NCBI RefSeq assembly: GCF_008831285.2
Contig: NC_045139.1
Coordinates: forward strand, 32,089,706-32,153,705
DNA: 64,000 nucleotides
Origin: Nymphaea colorata
Taxonomy: Eukaryota > Streptophyta > Magnoliopsida > Nymphaeales > Nymphaeaceae
Direction of reading: 5' to 3'
The notes under the pieces were generated by a model. It made no database searches. It was not told the origin of the DNA and saw only the letters and a program-made list of their open reading frames with translations. The position numbers and the translations under genes are program-made. Positions 28,138 to 39,600 of this stretch are shown in pieces (position 1 is the stretch's first letter; each line of letters starts with the position of its first letter).

Positions 28138-29730
28138 CTATATAGACTGTGGAAGAAAGTACTCTGAGGGCCTCAAACTGTCATGAATCAAATTTATCAT
28201 CCAATATATTTCTGCTGTCCTGCAATGGGATCTGTCTCCTGCTATGAATTCATGAACAGATCCATCGATTTCGATTGTGCTACTTCCTGAAGATCTGGTG
28301 ACCTCAGAGTCCTCTATCCATCTCCTTACGCCAAAAGCAGCTTCTCTGTTACCAAGCATCATCAGCAAATTGGACAAAGTCACATATCGACCTTTATCCT
28401 CCGGAATCAACTCGATAATTTCCTCTGCAATATGCAGTCCCATCTTGTGATATCCATGAATCAGGCACCCATGCAACAAGGCTCCCAATACAGAAACATC
28501 CGGGGCAAATGGCATTCTCTCTAGTAAGTTGTGAGCCTCTGCTAGATACCCTCTACGAGACAGAATATCAATCATGCATCCATAGTGTTCTGCCCTTGGT
28601 TCTATCTTATACATCCTTCTCATAATCAGCAAGCATCTCCAACCATCGTCAACCATACCTGCGTGGCTACAGCCCATAAGGACACCCATGAATGTAATCC
28701 TATCAGGCTGCAAGCCTAACTTGATCATCTGTGAGAAGAGTGACAGTGAACAAGTCCCACATCCATGTACAGCAAAGCCTGTGATCATGGCATTCCATGA
28801 TTCCAGGTTCTTCAATTCATTATTTACAAACAAATTGTATGCAAAATCCAATCTACCACATCTAGCATACATGTGAACAAGAGCATTTGCCAGTGTCACA
28901 GAGCCTTTAATCTTCGCTCTCTCAATAAAAGCATGTACCCACTTTCCTTGAGCAAGAGAACCCAGCTGTGAGCAGGCCGACAGCACCGCAACGAGGGTGA
29001 CATAGTTAGGCACCACCACCTTAAGGAGCATCATCCTGTGAAAGAGCTCAAGAGCATCTGAAGCTAACCCACATTGGACATAACCCGATAGCATAGCATT
29101 CCAAGCCACAACATCTCTCGCTGGCATTTCATCAAACACCTCCCGTGCGCCCTCAACGTCGCCATTCTCCATGTACCCAGTCAACATTGCTGTCCTCGTG
29201 GCCGTGTCCTTCTCAGCAATTCCATCAAATACTCCCCGTGCAGCACGAAGACAACCGCACCCGGAGTACATTCCGATCAAGGCACTGCCCACGAACGCGT
29301 CGCAACCAAAACCGGAGACAATGATCTGTGCGTGGACGGCCACGCCTTCCACAAACGCAGAATCCATGGAAGAGCAAGCCTTGACCACAGAAGTGAACAC
29401 ATGCTTGTCAGGGACGAAACCATAGGTCAGCATTTGACGGTAGAGAAGAAGAGCGTGGTGGGGATCTTGGCCTCGGAGGGAGGCTCTAATGGCGGCGTTC
29501 CAGGTGCTCGGGTGCGGATCCTCTGGCTCCAAATGGAAGCTTGGTTGGTCGGCGGAGTTCGCGGAGGAAGCCAAAAGATTGGCTGCATCGCTGGGCTCTG
29601 CAGCGGCCTTGAGCTGTGAATGGAAGTGCTTGGGCTGTTGGACTCTATGGCTGAAGCGGAAGTCATTGGCGTCGGCAAAAAGGCTCCGGCTGGCGCTGAA
29701 GATGCCGCTCGCCGGTGACAAGTATACCAT
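28138..29730 (-). CDS. Pentatricopeptide repeat protein, PLS class with E/E+ domain, 530 aa, intronless
   Basis: Such proteins bind organellar RNA, often as site-recognition factors for C-to-U editing. The frame opens in phase upstream at 29745, but that codon is GTG; the first ATG is at 29730, giving 530 aa. The N-terminus (Ser/Arg-rich, few acidic residues) could be an organelle transit peptide. From about residue 70 there are tandem P, L and S repeats of 31-36 residues with typical blocks such as STWNAAIRA, FVPDKHVFTSVVKACSSM, DVVAWNAMLSGYVQCG, NYVTLVAVLSACSQLG, WNAMITGFAVHGCG and DRITFMGVLMGCSHAGMVDDG. The last ~90 residues form the E and E+ motifs (GRYVTLSNLLMMLG, STIEIDGSVHEF). There is no DYW domain, so catalysis would need a partner in trans. 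The copy A homologue at 6841-8443 is broken. Confidence 0.94.
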   Translation of the reverse strand: MVYLSPASGIFSASRSLFADANDFRFSHRVQQPKHFHSQLKAAAEPSDAANLLASSANSADQPSFHLEPEDPHPSTWNAAIRASLRGQDPHHALLLYRQMLTYGFVPDKHVFTSVVKACSSMDSAFVEGVAVHAQIIVSGFGCDAFVGSALIGMYSGCGCLRAARGVFDGIAEKDTATRTAMLTGYMENGDVEGAREVFDEMPARDVVAWNAMLSGYVQCGLASDALELFHRMMLLKVVVPNYVTLVAVLSACSQLGSLAQGKWVHAFIERAKIKGSVTLANALVHMYARCGRLDFAYNLFVNNELKNLESWNAMITGFAVHGCGTCSLSLFSQMIKLGLQPDRITFMGVLMGCSHAGMVDDGWRCLLIMRRMYKIEPRAEHYGCMIDILSRRGYLAEAHNLLERMPFAPDVSVLGALLHGCLIHGYHKMGLHIAEEIIELIPEDKGRYVTLSNLLMMLGNREAAFGVRRWIEDSEVTRSSGSSTIEIDGSVHEFIAGDRSHCRTAEIYWMINLIHDSLRPSEYFLPQSI

Positions 29731-32700
29731 CCTTGACGCATGCACGCACAGTTGGAACGGGTGTCATTGAAGTCGGCCTGAACAAGAAGATTCTCGTCCA
29801 TTGGATGGTAAACTAGCCAATTTAATTGGCGGTTCGTACAACATTCGATCATTTTACAATTACAAACGGAACTGTGTTTTCAAGAATCATAAGGTAAAAC
29901 CTTCCATTCGATCATTTTACATGTCACTGTTTATAATTTAAAGAAGTAAGACTTACAGAATCGAACTAAAAAGGTTAGTTACTCCAAGCTCAACCAATTC
30001 AATTGAGTAACCATTGAGTAAAGCACTGTGACGCCTTACATTTTACAGATAAGCTTGTAACAAATCAGTCGTCGTTGTTGGACGGCCAGTGAGGATCGAC
30101 TGGCCGGTCGTCCGGCGAGGGGCAATGACGGCCCTCGCTGGACTGCCTCCTGCCCTGAACCAGCGATGGTCGGCAGGAGGGTTCGTGCAGTTATGGTCAT
30201 TTATCAACAACTGCAAGTAAGAATCTCGCTAACATTTAATCTCCTGCAAATTGAAATTCATCCTAACAAAGAAAAAAGGAAATCGTGGGCCGACATTGTT
30301 GAAGGTGAGAGGCCTATCTCAGGCAGCAGTACTCTCTCCCCAAAAGCACTTATTGGCCGATTCCATGGCCTCTGTAACTAAAGAAGGAAATAGTTTTTTG
30401 AAAAGGGCTTGGACTCAACAGAGAAGAGGAAGAAAGCACGATCAACGCCGACAATCGTTCCAGGTGGAACAGAGAAAAATGGTTTAGGGTTTAAGATTTT
30501 TTTTAGATTAGTATTTTTTTAAGAAAGGAGCCATCGAGAGTTATATATTCCAAACGTCGGGACGAACTTTTTGTTGAAAATTGAAACTTTAGGGGCTTGT
30601 TTGTTAATCGCCGTTAGTTTGTAATTTTCTCTATTATTTTATTTTTTTTACTTTTTAAAATCATTTTTTATACATTTTTTCTTTTCAAAAATAATTGTGG
30701 TGATCTTTTTTCGCTTTTGCACATTCTATTTTAAAACCTGTTCTTTTTTGAAACATGAAAAATAAGTCAGCTTAAAAGAATTAACAAAAAAATGTTTTTA
30801 AGAAAACAATAAAATAAAAAGAATGTTGGACCCTTTTCTTTTCATTTTCACCTACCTTTGATAGTGTTTCTTAATCATACCATTTCTTGTTCGTACGCCT
30901 TAAAAAATATATTTTATAAGAACACAACGTTTTTCCTATAAAATGCTTTCGATGTTATATCCGGCTGGATTAAATATTTAGAAAAAACCACATATTAAAA
31001 CTAAAAATTATTTTTAAAAATGTTGGTTTAGTTTTTAAGAAACGATGGAAACAAAAAACAATTAGGTTAGAAAAAACGAAAAAAGAAACCGTATTCTAAA
31101 GAAAAAAGTACAAAATTACCGCTCAATGCTTACGAACAGCCACTTAGTTAGCAAAATAATTCACAAACCACCGTCCCTATGTCATTTCCCCAAAGATGAG
31201 GCAGCGCTTTCTAATTTTTTCAAAAAAAAGAAGGGGTCGTCCCGAACTCGGAGAGCGCGGGGAAGAGGTGAAGTGGGGAGTTCCTTTCTTCGTTTGTTCT
31301 GGTGCGTCCTCTCCTTTTCATTTGCCGCTGTTTCTTTTCTCCCCCTCGAGCTCCGGGTGGGGCGATCGTCTAGTAGGCCGAATCTCCACTGGTTGTGCTC
31401 CTACCGATCGGCAGAGAAGGGGACATCGCGCTTCTCCGTGGCGCCGAAGGGATTGAGGAGCAGGACGCTTCTGGGAAATCTTGCACGAGGCGGTGGTGCA
31501 CTTTGTCGGTAGAAGCATCCCGGCAGGGGTCTAATAGGAGATTAGGCCCCAGTCTGGAACTGGCGGCGGTCGCTAGAAAGAGTTGCCAACAGTGTTCCGG
31601 ACACGAAGATATTCGAGGCCCGGGAAGAGAGTGGCGAGCAACTGGAGGTAGAGTTGGACAGCAGAGACGCAAGAGAGTAGGTGGAAAACGACTTCCAAAT
31701 GGGCTGGCACATGGCGGACGAGCAGAATCCCGACGAAGTGAAGCTGTGAGAAACCGACCGACTATCTCTCTTCTCGCACCCCTGTGGGAATTTTTTTTTC
31801 TTCCTATTAATTTTATTAATTTCCCCTGCTTTTCCTTCAACTGGTAGACATGGTGCTTTGGTTTGCCGTGCAATCATATCATCTAGGTTATTATCCACAA
31901 TTTCAACAACGGCTGCAATCATGTAGTTGGCATTTTAATATTGTTTCACAATTATTGACAATAGCCTGTCTACTTATGGTGAGACTTCAATTCAGCAGTA
32001 ATGCGTTTTGACAGCGCATTGGTATTACAGTATTACTCTATGGAATTGAAACTAAAAAGTATTTGGAGCTTATATGTTAAAGCAGGCTAAGACAAACCTC
32101 TTCTGAGAAATGCATTGTGAATAGGCATCTTTTATTTTTCTGAACCATGCTTCAATGAATGAAGATACGAGTCCTCTATACCAGATTTAAGATTGTCATG
32201 TGAGGACTTTGTGGGTTTCATTTGGACTGAATTTCTGAAAGATGCTTTTGATTTTCAGATACAAGAAGGCCTGGGTTAAACATGGGTGAAAATAGCTGCA
32301 TTAATCATTGTGTTTTAAAATATTGGCAGGCGTAGTGTGTTAATGGAGTACACTTTTTATTATTTTAAGGTGGCAACGGGTTTTAGGATTTGACAAAAGT
32401 TGCATTGATATGAAAATTCTCTTGAAAAAAAATGTTGGAACCCAGTTATATTCTTCAAAGCTTCGTTAATTCGATATTTTTTGAAAAAGTCAAAAAGATA
32501 TGTCCTGTGGCTGTAATCCGATGTACAAATGGAGAAAACAATCAGAAAGAATTATTTTTTTAATGTCGGAGGCATCCAAAAATAAGATAATGAAAACAAG
32601 ATTTTATTTTCCAAATTTTAAAGGTTTTCCAAACACAATTTTTTTTTTCAAGATTTTTTCAAGAAAAAAAAAGACTTTTAGAGAAGCGAAAAACCAGAAA

Positions 32701-33654
32701 AGTAAAATCTATACATTTGCAACCAAACAGGTCTATACTAGAAACTTTCTGGACTAGAGAATTTCAAAACGAGTTTAAACTTGTTCTATACTAAAACCAT
32801 GTTTTCAACTTGGCTTTGGCATCACGCAAAGAACTTAATTGTTTCCATATAGTGCCTATTAATTCCTTGACCAGTATTTTTATATCGAAGATCAATGAAT
32901 ATGAGATTTACCTCTCATTAATTATTCCTTTAAAAAATGGTGGAAAAAATAATATGAAGATTAAAATGGTTTTGTACTGATATCTCTAGCCTCCCTTGTT
33001 GATGTTTTACGAGGAGAATCTTGTTTCAGGTGGTGGATATGGATGATATGCCCTTGGGGCAAGTGTTAAAGGCCCTTCTACTATCCCTTTTTGCACGCAG
33101 AAATTCTTTGTAGTTTGCTTAATCAGCCTTAATCTCTTTGTTTCAAGGAGCTTGTGGAAGTATCGAAACTTGTAGATGATATGAATCTTGAAATCTCCTT
33201 AGCTCATCGCTCCATCAGCTCATGTGCTGTTAAATAAACATCTTGTGGGGCTCGTGAATGCATGAGTATCAAATCAATGCCTTACAAATATGTGAAAATC
33301 ATGTTCGCATGTGATGCAAGGCTTCTGCTTCTAGCTCTTGTGTCTTTTTCGAAACAATGGTTTTCTTAATTTCATTTTTTAAAGTTTATTTTATGTGTTT
33401 GTGCCCTAAACCTAAATTTCTGGTTCTGCCATTGGTTTCTTCTTGGATACTGATTTGTATGCCATCTAATGAAGTTTGTGTGCAAGTTGATTGCTGGTAT
33501 TCATTCATCTGAGCTTCATTTTGGTAGAACAATATGATCGTGTGGTGGTTGTTTTATTATTTTAGTACATCTTTTGGGTGTCCTGAAATTCTTTGGTCGG
33601 AAACAAAAGAAATTCATAACTTAATGCTGAAATGCCTCTTTCCATTCTTGCCAG
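29731..33654. other. Divergent intergenic region and probable 5' part of NRPC2
   Basis: The PPR gene (-) and NRPC2 (+) diverge here. Bases 30655-30740 match the end of copy A. A distinctly GC-richer segment at 31200-31780 has several overlapping open frames on both strands, none with a known domain; it is most likely promoter plus leader. GT-type donors such as TTGTCG/GTAGAA (about 31506) could start the leader intron that ends at 33654. A second GC-rich patch at about 30065-30185 has a short frame reading KRKSWADIVEG, loosely like a retroelement, but too short to call. Confidence 0.45.
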
Positions 33655-33694
33655 TCCATCTTTGGGCAAAGGCTGTGATACACCCCCAGTTAAA

Positions 33695-36600
33695 ATGAAG
33701 GACATTGTGGCTCCTGTGAAGTCTGCGGTTGACAAGTTCCAGTTGCTTCCTGAGTTTTTAAAGGTAGGCATGTTTTGTTAGCCACTTTCTGTCATTCCTT
33801 CTATGGCTTTTCATGTTCTTGAGCAGTTTCTTGATTGATTTGAGTGGCGAGTATTAGGTGAGGGGGTTGGTGAAGCAGCACATTGATTCTTTCAACTACT
33901 TCGTGAATGAAGACATGAAGAAGATAATTCACACCAAGGGCAATGAAATCGTTGTGTCTGATGTTGATCCTAGCTTCTATGTCAAGCAAGTTCTATCCTT
34001 ATTCTTTTCATTTTATTGGGTTCCACCTTGCCTTACAGTCGTTTTTTTTGTTTTTGTTTTTTGTGTAAGTGGAGGAAGATTTTGATTCTTGTATGCATTT
34101 TCTTGGGTGTAGGTACCTAGACATAAGGGTTGAGAAACCCATGCGACAACTTGATTACATGGTTCAGGAGCTCACTCCTCAAATATGCAGACTTACAGAT
34201 ACTACGTAATGTCTCAACCCTGTTATTTTTGGGCCATGGTATATGTATGGTTTTCAATATGTAGTGGTTTAATCGTGATGTAGAAGACCATTAGGTTTGT
34301 TTTTTCTCCTGGAACAAGTTTTTCTTTGGCAGGTTTAGTTCCTGTGTATAAAGTCATTGATATATCGTGGTCCGGCTCTGGGGACCTTCTTTTTGAAATT
34401 AACTGAGAATTGGATTGTTGTAATTGATGGATCTCTCTGCAGGATCTTTCGATAGGAAATTAGTTTTTAATAATGGATGGATGTATCTTCAGGTTCCTTA
34501 AATATTATTCTGATTTTATTTTAGAAATTTTTGGAATTATAATTGATGGAGCTGGCTGCCCGATTCACCAATAATATGAGAGACTTAGTTCTTGAGCTTT
34601 ATGGTCATTGCATAGTCAGGAAAAAAACATATTTTGCTTCCACGAGCCTCCTTAATCATATCACATCCGTATTATGGCCCTTACACATACAATAAAAGGT
34701 GGTTCTATTGATGTTTTGAGAATTTTGGCTGTAATTTTGACATGGCTGGTGGAAGCAGAAATCCTCACCACTGAGTTAAATAAGTTTTAATCCATTGCAA
34801 CACACAAAAGTTTCATGTAGTTCATAGCTTCCTCTGAATCACTATTTATTGATCCCTTTTCCTCATGACACTCTAAAGCTGTTGGCATTATGTTTATTAA
34901 TTGATTTTTTAGAAGTTGTTCATCATCTTTATAGCCATTTGTCCTCTTCATACAAGGACCAAGATAACCTATTTATGTTTTTTGATGAAAACTCGAAAAC
35001 AAATCTCCTATTATAATGTTTGAAATTTTTGCAGTTATGCTGCACCTATCAAGGTTGATATAGAATATACAAAAGGAAGCACCAAAGGAAACAGAGATAT
35101 TGAAAGGAAGGTGATTAAGAGTTATATTTACTATTTTTTCCTTTGCATGGGGATTTGTTGTTTATACTAGTTTTTTTTGTGTATGGATGGTAATGCAGAA
35201 GGATGTTGTAATTGGATATTTGCCAATCATGTTACGAAGTTGCCGCTGTGTATTGAGTGGATTAGATGAAGCAGAACTTGCAAGGAAAGGTCTGTTTCTT
35301 ATGCATGGTTGTGACATCATTCCGTTGCAACTGACTTATTTTTTCATGTCTATAATAAATTGTCTTGTTAGTTGTAGTTCATTTCTTGTTTATATACTAA
35401 GTTCAATTTGGTTCATCTTTTCAGGTGAATGCCCCCTTGATCCAGGTGGGTATTTCGTTGTTAAGGGGACGGAGAAGGTATTAATTATATCTAGATCTTA
35501 CAGTTCTTCGTGTGTTCTGGTTTTAAGAGACTGTCACTAACTCACCTTTGATCTTGTTGGAGTTTGGGATTTTCTTTATTGTAATTTAAAAAGTTGATTT
35601 CAAGGTATTTTGCATCTCAAAACATGGCAAAATGATGATATTTTGCTTGCACAAAAGAATTGGCTAAGACTGGTGAAATTATAAAACAAGAAGTGTACAC
35701 TTTTCTTGGTTTCATAATTCTGAACTCTTAGGATTTTCATTACATAGACTTTTCCAAAAGGGTTGCTGCACCTGAGTGGATGCAACTCAGATAGGGATGT
35801 GGGTTAACAGAAGTAGAAAGCATTTGCTGTGCAGCTTGAAGACAGTCAGTAACACCTGACTATTATTTTCCCTATTTGGGTATAGGGTGGACTTGCATTC
35901 AAATTTGGCCGGGCACTTTGTATCACAAAATTGGGTGCTGTGACTATTGAGTATTATCATCCTTTTTGTTGTATTAGAAGATAAAAGGGAGAAGAAAGAA
36001 GAGTATGTGATAGACTGCTCCTTCTTCTTAGAAGCTCTCTCTCTCTCTCTCCACCATTTACAGTTTAAAAATATGAGTTCAATAAGTCTGGAAACTTGTC
36101 CTTTGCTTAGATGTATTCTTCACAACTTCAACTGTATAATGCGCTATGCCTACAGACTTGGGAGTGAATGTACTATATGTAATCTGTTGATCTATACAGT
36201 AGATTTTGACAAGCCGAAAAGTGTTTAAATCACTAAGTTTAAATTCTATATAGACTGTTAGAAGCCTTAATTTAATGTTTCTGCATTATTATCCTACGCA
36301 GCTTCTACCCTTATAGACTTCCATTTTGTGCAGGTGATCTTGATCCAAGAGCAACTTTCGAAAAACAGAATCATGATTGATATTGATAGCAAGGGAAGGC
36401 ACGTAAAGTCCTTTAAGCTTTCCTTTATCCCGAAAGATGTCGTTTATGAGTTAAATTGTATTTTTCCAGGAAGATTGACTGCACATTGAAAAGTTAATGG
36501 GCATGTTGTTTTATGTTCCTGGAAGGATTTTCCGTTTTTGCTTTGTTATTTTTAGTGTTCGCATATTCTAGGATTTTCTTCACAGGGGGGTATAGATAGG

Positions 36601-39600
36601 CTAAGTATAAAATGTGTTTTTCCCTCCGTGAATCTCCATTTTCCAGTATTTTTCTCCATCGCATCTATCATACAGAGAAATAAATAGACAGGTTATATAT
36701 CCATTTTCACAGCAACTATTTGCATCCCATTTTTTGGGGACCAAGTTTGTAAACTTAGTATCTATGGTTGTCTGCTGAGTGCTAAACTCTGTGTATGATG
36801 ATTCATCACTAGTAATTTGTCATGTACATAAAAAAGGTGATGGAGGCAATAGATCATGATTGCATAGTTAAAGCGATTGCAACAGACAGTGTATTTATTT
36901 TGAGACAATCCTGCTCAATGAACAAACAACTGATGTTCTGATAGGTTTATAAATGATATGCGAATCATAGTCACAAAAAAAAAGTGTTTAAAAAAAACAC
37001 AAAAAAATTGTGATACATAAGTCAGCCGTTTTAAAACATAAAAAACACCAAAATGAAAAAACAATTGCAAATACTATACTGTAATTTTCTGAAAATGCTT
37101 ATTCCATATAACAACTTTCTATCCTAGAGGCTAGAAGTGCAATTCTTCCTGGTTAGTTTCAGCATTTTCTCGTTTATTTATATGCATGCAAAATTTTTAT
37201 TATCTTATTATATTTTGGGTGCTTTCACTGTTTTTCTTTATTGTGCACTTACACTTGTGTAAGTTTTTCAAGTATAAATAATCAGAATGGACATTTTTCT
37301 TTGGATAAATATTGTACTGACGTCCTGGTTTCTGTTTCCTGTTTACTAGTGTCGTAGCATCTGTGCAGAGCAGCACTTATGAGAGGAAAACCAAGACCAA
37401 CATTGTGATGAATAAGGACAAGATATATTTGCGGCATAACATATTGACAGAAGATGTATGCAAACCTCTGAAGTTATTTAGATACACAGTGTTTAAGGAA
37501 ATTTTTCTATACCATCTAAGTTATTGTGGATCTATTGTAGGTTCCGGTTATGGTAGTCTTCAAAGCGATGGGAATGGAGAGTGATCAGGAAGTAGTACAG
37601 ATGGTCGGGAGAGATCCTAGATTTTCATCTATGCTTTTGCCATCTATTCAGGTATTATGTATTTTTCCTTTTTACTTCTTGGTACAGTTGCTTTTCTTCA
37701 ATATTGTTTGTGAAACGAAGTTTGTGTGACAACAAAAATCCTTTACGAGATCTTACTCTAGGTAGTGTCACCAACTTCTTGAAATCACTTTTTTTGTGAT
37801 ATTTTTGTTTGCTCATTCTAATATTTACGATGCATATGGGATTTGCTTGTAAAAATATCTACATATTCTCTTGTTTCTATATGTTCATTGTTGTTGTGCA
37901 ATGCATAGTAGTGCAGGGACCAGATTAAACCTGATTGATGCATTTGTTGAGAATCTGAATATGTTTAGATATTTCTATCAAATTCAAGTTCGTTTACCTC
38001 ATATAGCTTGTCTAGAGCTGGATTCACATCCATACCGTGAAATAACTGTCTGGGGAAGCTTGTTCCGTAAGTTTATTATGGTCTAAAGCTTTTTATCCCT
38101 GTTTTCTGTAAGCTAGAATGAATTAGTTATGAGTTTGGCAAGTGGATCCATATTGAAGCCGTCTTCAACTTTGGTTTTCTTTCCCATGGAAGAGGTGGAG
38201 TTTGAAAAATGTCAAATTTCGCTTGGATATATCAGTCAAGACTCAATAGCTTCTGGTGTCTCTATGTAGTAAAAGGAAAAACTGAAAGCGCTCCATCAAC
38301 TATGTCCTGAACTATGCAGTAATAATGGAGAGCTGGTTAATTATTCAGACGACACGAATGCATTGAGTATACTGAAAGATAGTTAAGCATGTTCTGTTCA
38401 CAAGTGGTGACGAAGATTTCCATAGAACAAAATTTCATGACTATGATTTCTTTTATAGCCATGAGCCTTATAGTCTTTTATAAAAGATCAAGACAAAAGA
38501 AAATTTTGATTGATGAATCTTGCTGCGAGTTAAGAGCAAAAGAAGAAAATTGAGATGCTTTAGCCCAGTTAATTTGGCCTTCAAAGTAAGATCATCTTAA
38601 GCGATCACCAAAATCCATTTTTCTCTGATATAAGAAGCAAAAATTGGGGAAGATTGTGCAGGGGTATCATTGCTTGGCCTTAGGGTAGGTAATTTGTATT
38701 TTTTTTTTACCAAATTACATGCTCAAAATTCAGAGATTGTCAAAATTTAAGGATGCAAAATCCAGTCAATCTTTTTACCAGTATTTACTAAAGGAAGCAA
38801 AACTGGGTCATTCTTCCCAAGTTATGTAAGCTATGTCACATGGACTTGTTTAGAAGGGTGCCACACCTATACCACCACTGAGGGGGTGGCTCAAAAGTCC
38901 ATATGTTCATGTATATAATGTACATATTATGTTTTATGTGTAAATATATGTGAATGTATTTATCAATGTATACATTTACATGTACATGCATGAGAATGCA
39001 TGTATGTTTTTGCAATTTATATTTTTCGAAACTTTTCCCAATTCAATATCAAGAAGTTACGATTCAGCTGGATTTCTACCAGAGAGAAGCTTCTGTTTAT
39101 GTTTATGGACCCATGTTTATGTATGTGCATGTATGCATGTTTATATTGCTATGTTTATGGACACAGACATCCAACTCAATGATTTTTCTAGTTTGTTCAT
39201 TTGTGTGCTTGCACTCTGAAGTGCTGAAAGCTTGTGGAAAATAATTCATTAGATACTTAATAACAGAAATAACCTGGATTTGCTGACTTTTCTTCAGCTT
39301 TTGGAACATGTTCCCTAATTTTATTGTTTTAGTTGGAAAAATAATTTGATTGCTTGGCTTGTCATGTTGGTGTAAACTCAGGGAATGGAATATGTGCTCT
39401 TTAACTATTTGCACTTTTGAATACCATGTCCTTGTCTCTTACTAGTGTTTCTTGTTGCTGGTGTTATCCAGTTGTTAAAAAAGCTGTTACTTTTGGCATG
39501 GGTAGAGCTGTATGGATAACATTGAGACATAAACTGTTGTCTCCTGTTTCTTTTTTTGTTTAGGACTGCGCTTTCCTTGGAATACATACAGAGCAACAAG

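Larger units (their letters stand above)
15605..30740. repeat. Segmental duplication, copy B (with later insertions)
   Basis: This is the partner of copy A, in the same orientation and order. It keeps the intact PMT and PPR genes but only a dead TFIIF last exon. Copy B is longer. It has a SINE-like insert at 15668-15913, about 4.6 kb of repeats between the first two blocks (16410-21055), the PMT body (22206-27838), and about 800 bp after the PPR gene before the T-rich end block at 30655-30740. Confidence 0.85.

Noticed and set aside
30166-30487. Possible retroelement ORF1 fragment (KRKSWADIVEG)
   Set aside because: Only a few residues resemble such proteins; the frame is too short and has no supporting motif.
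31126-31873. Open frames of 128, 150 and 167 codons on both strands
   Set aside because: They overlap each other in a GC-rich stretch, have no recognisable domain and look like chance frames in a promoter or leader.
38950-39244. Three overlapping plus-strand frames rich in Met/Tyr/Cys
   Set aside because: Low-complexity ATGTATGT-type sequence in the intron between NRPC2 exons 9 and 10.
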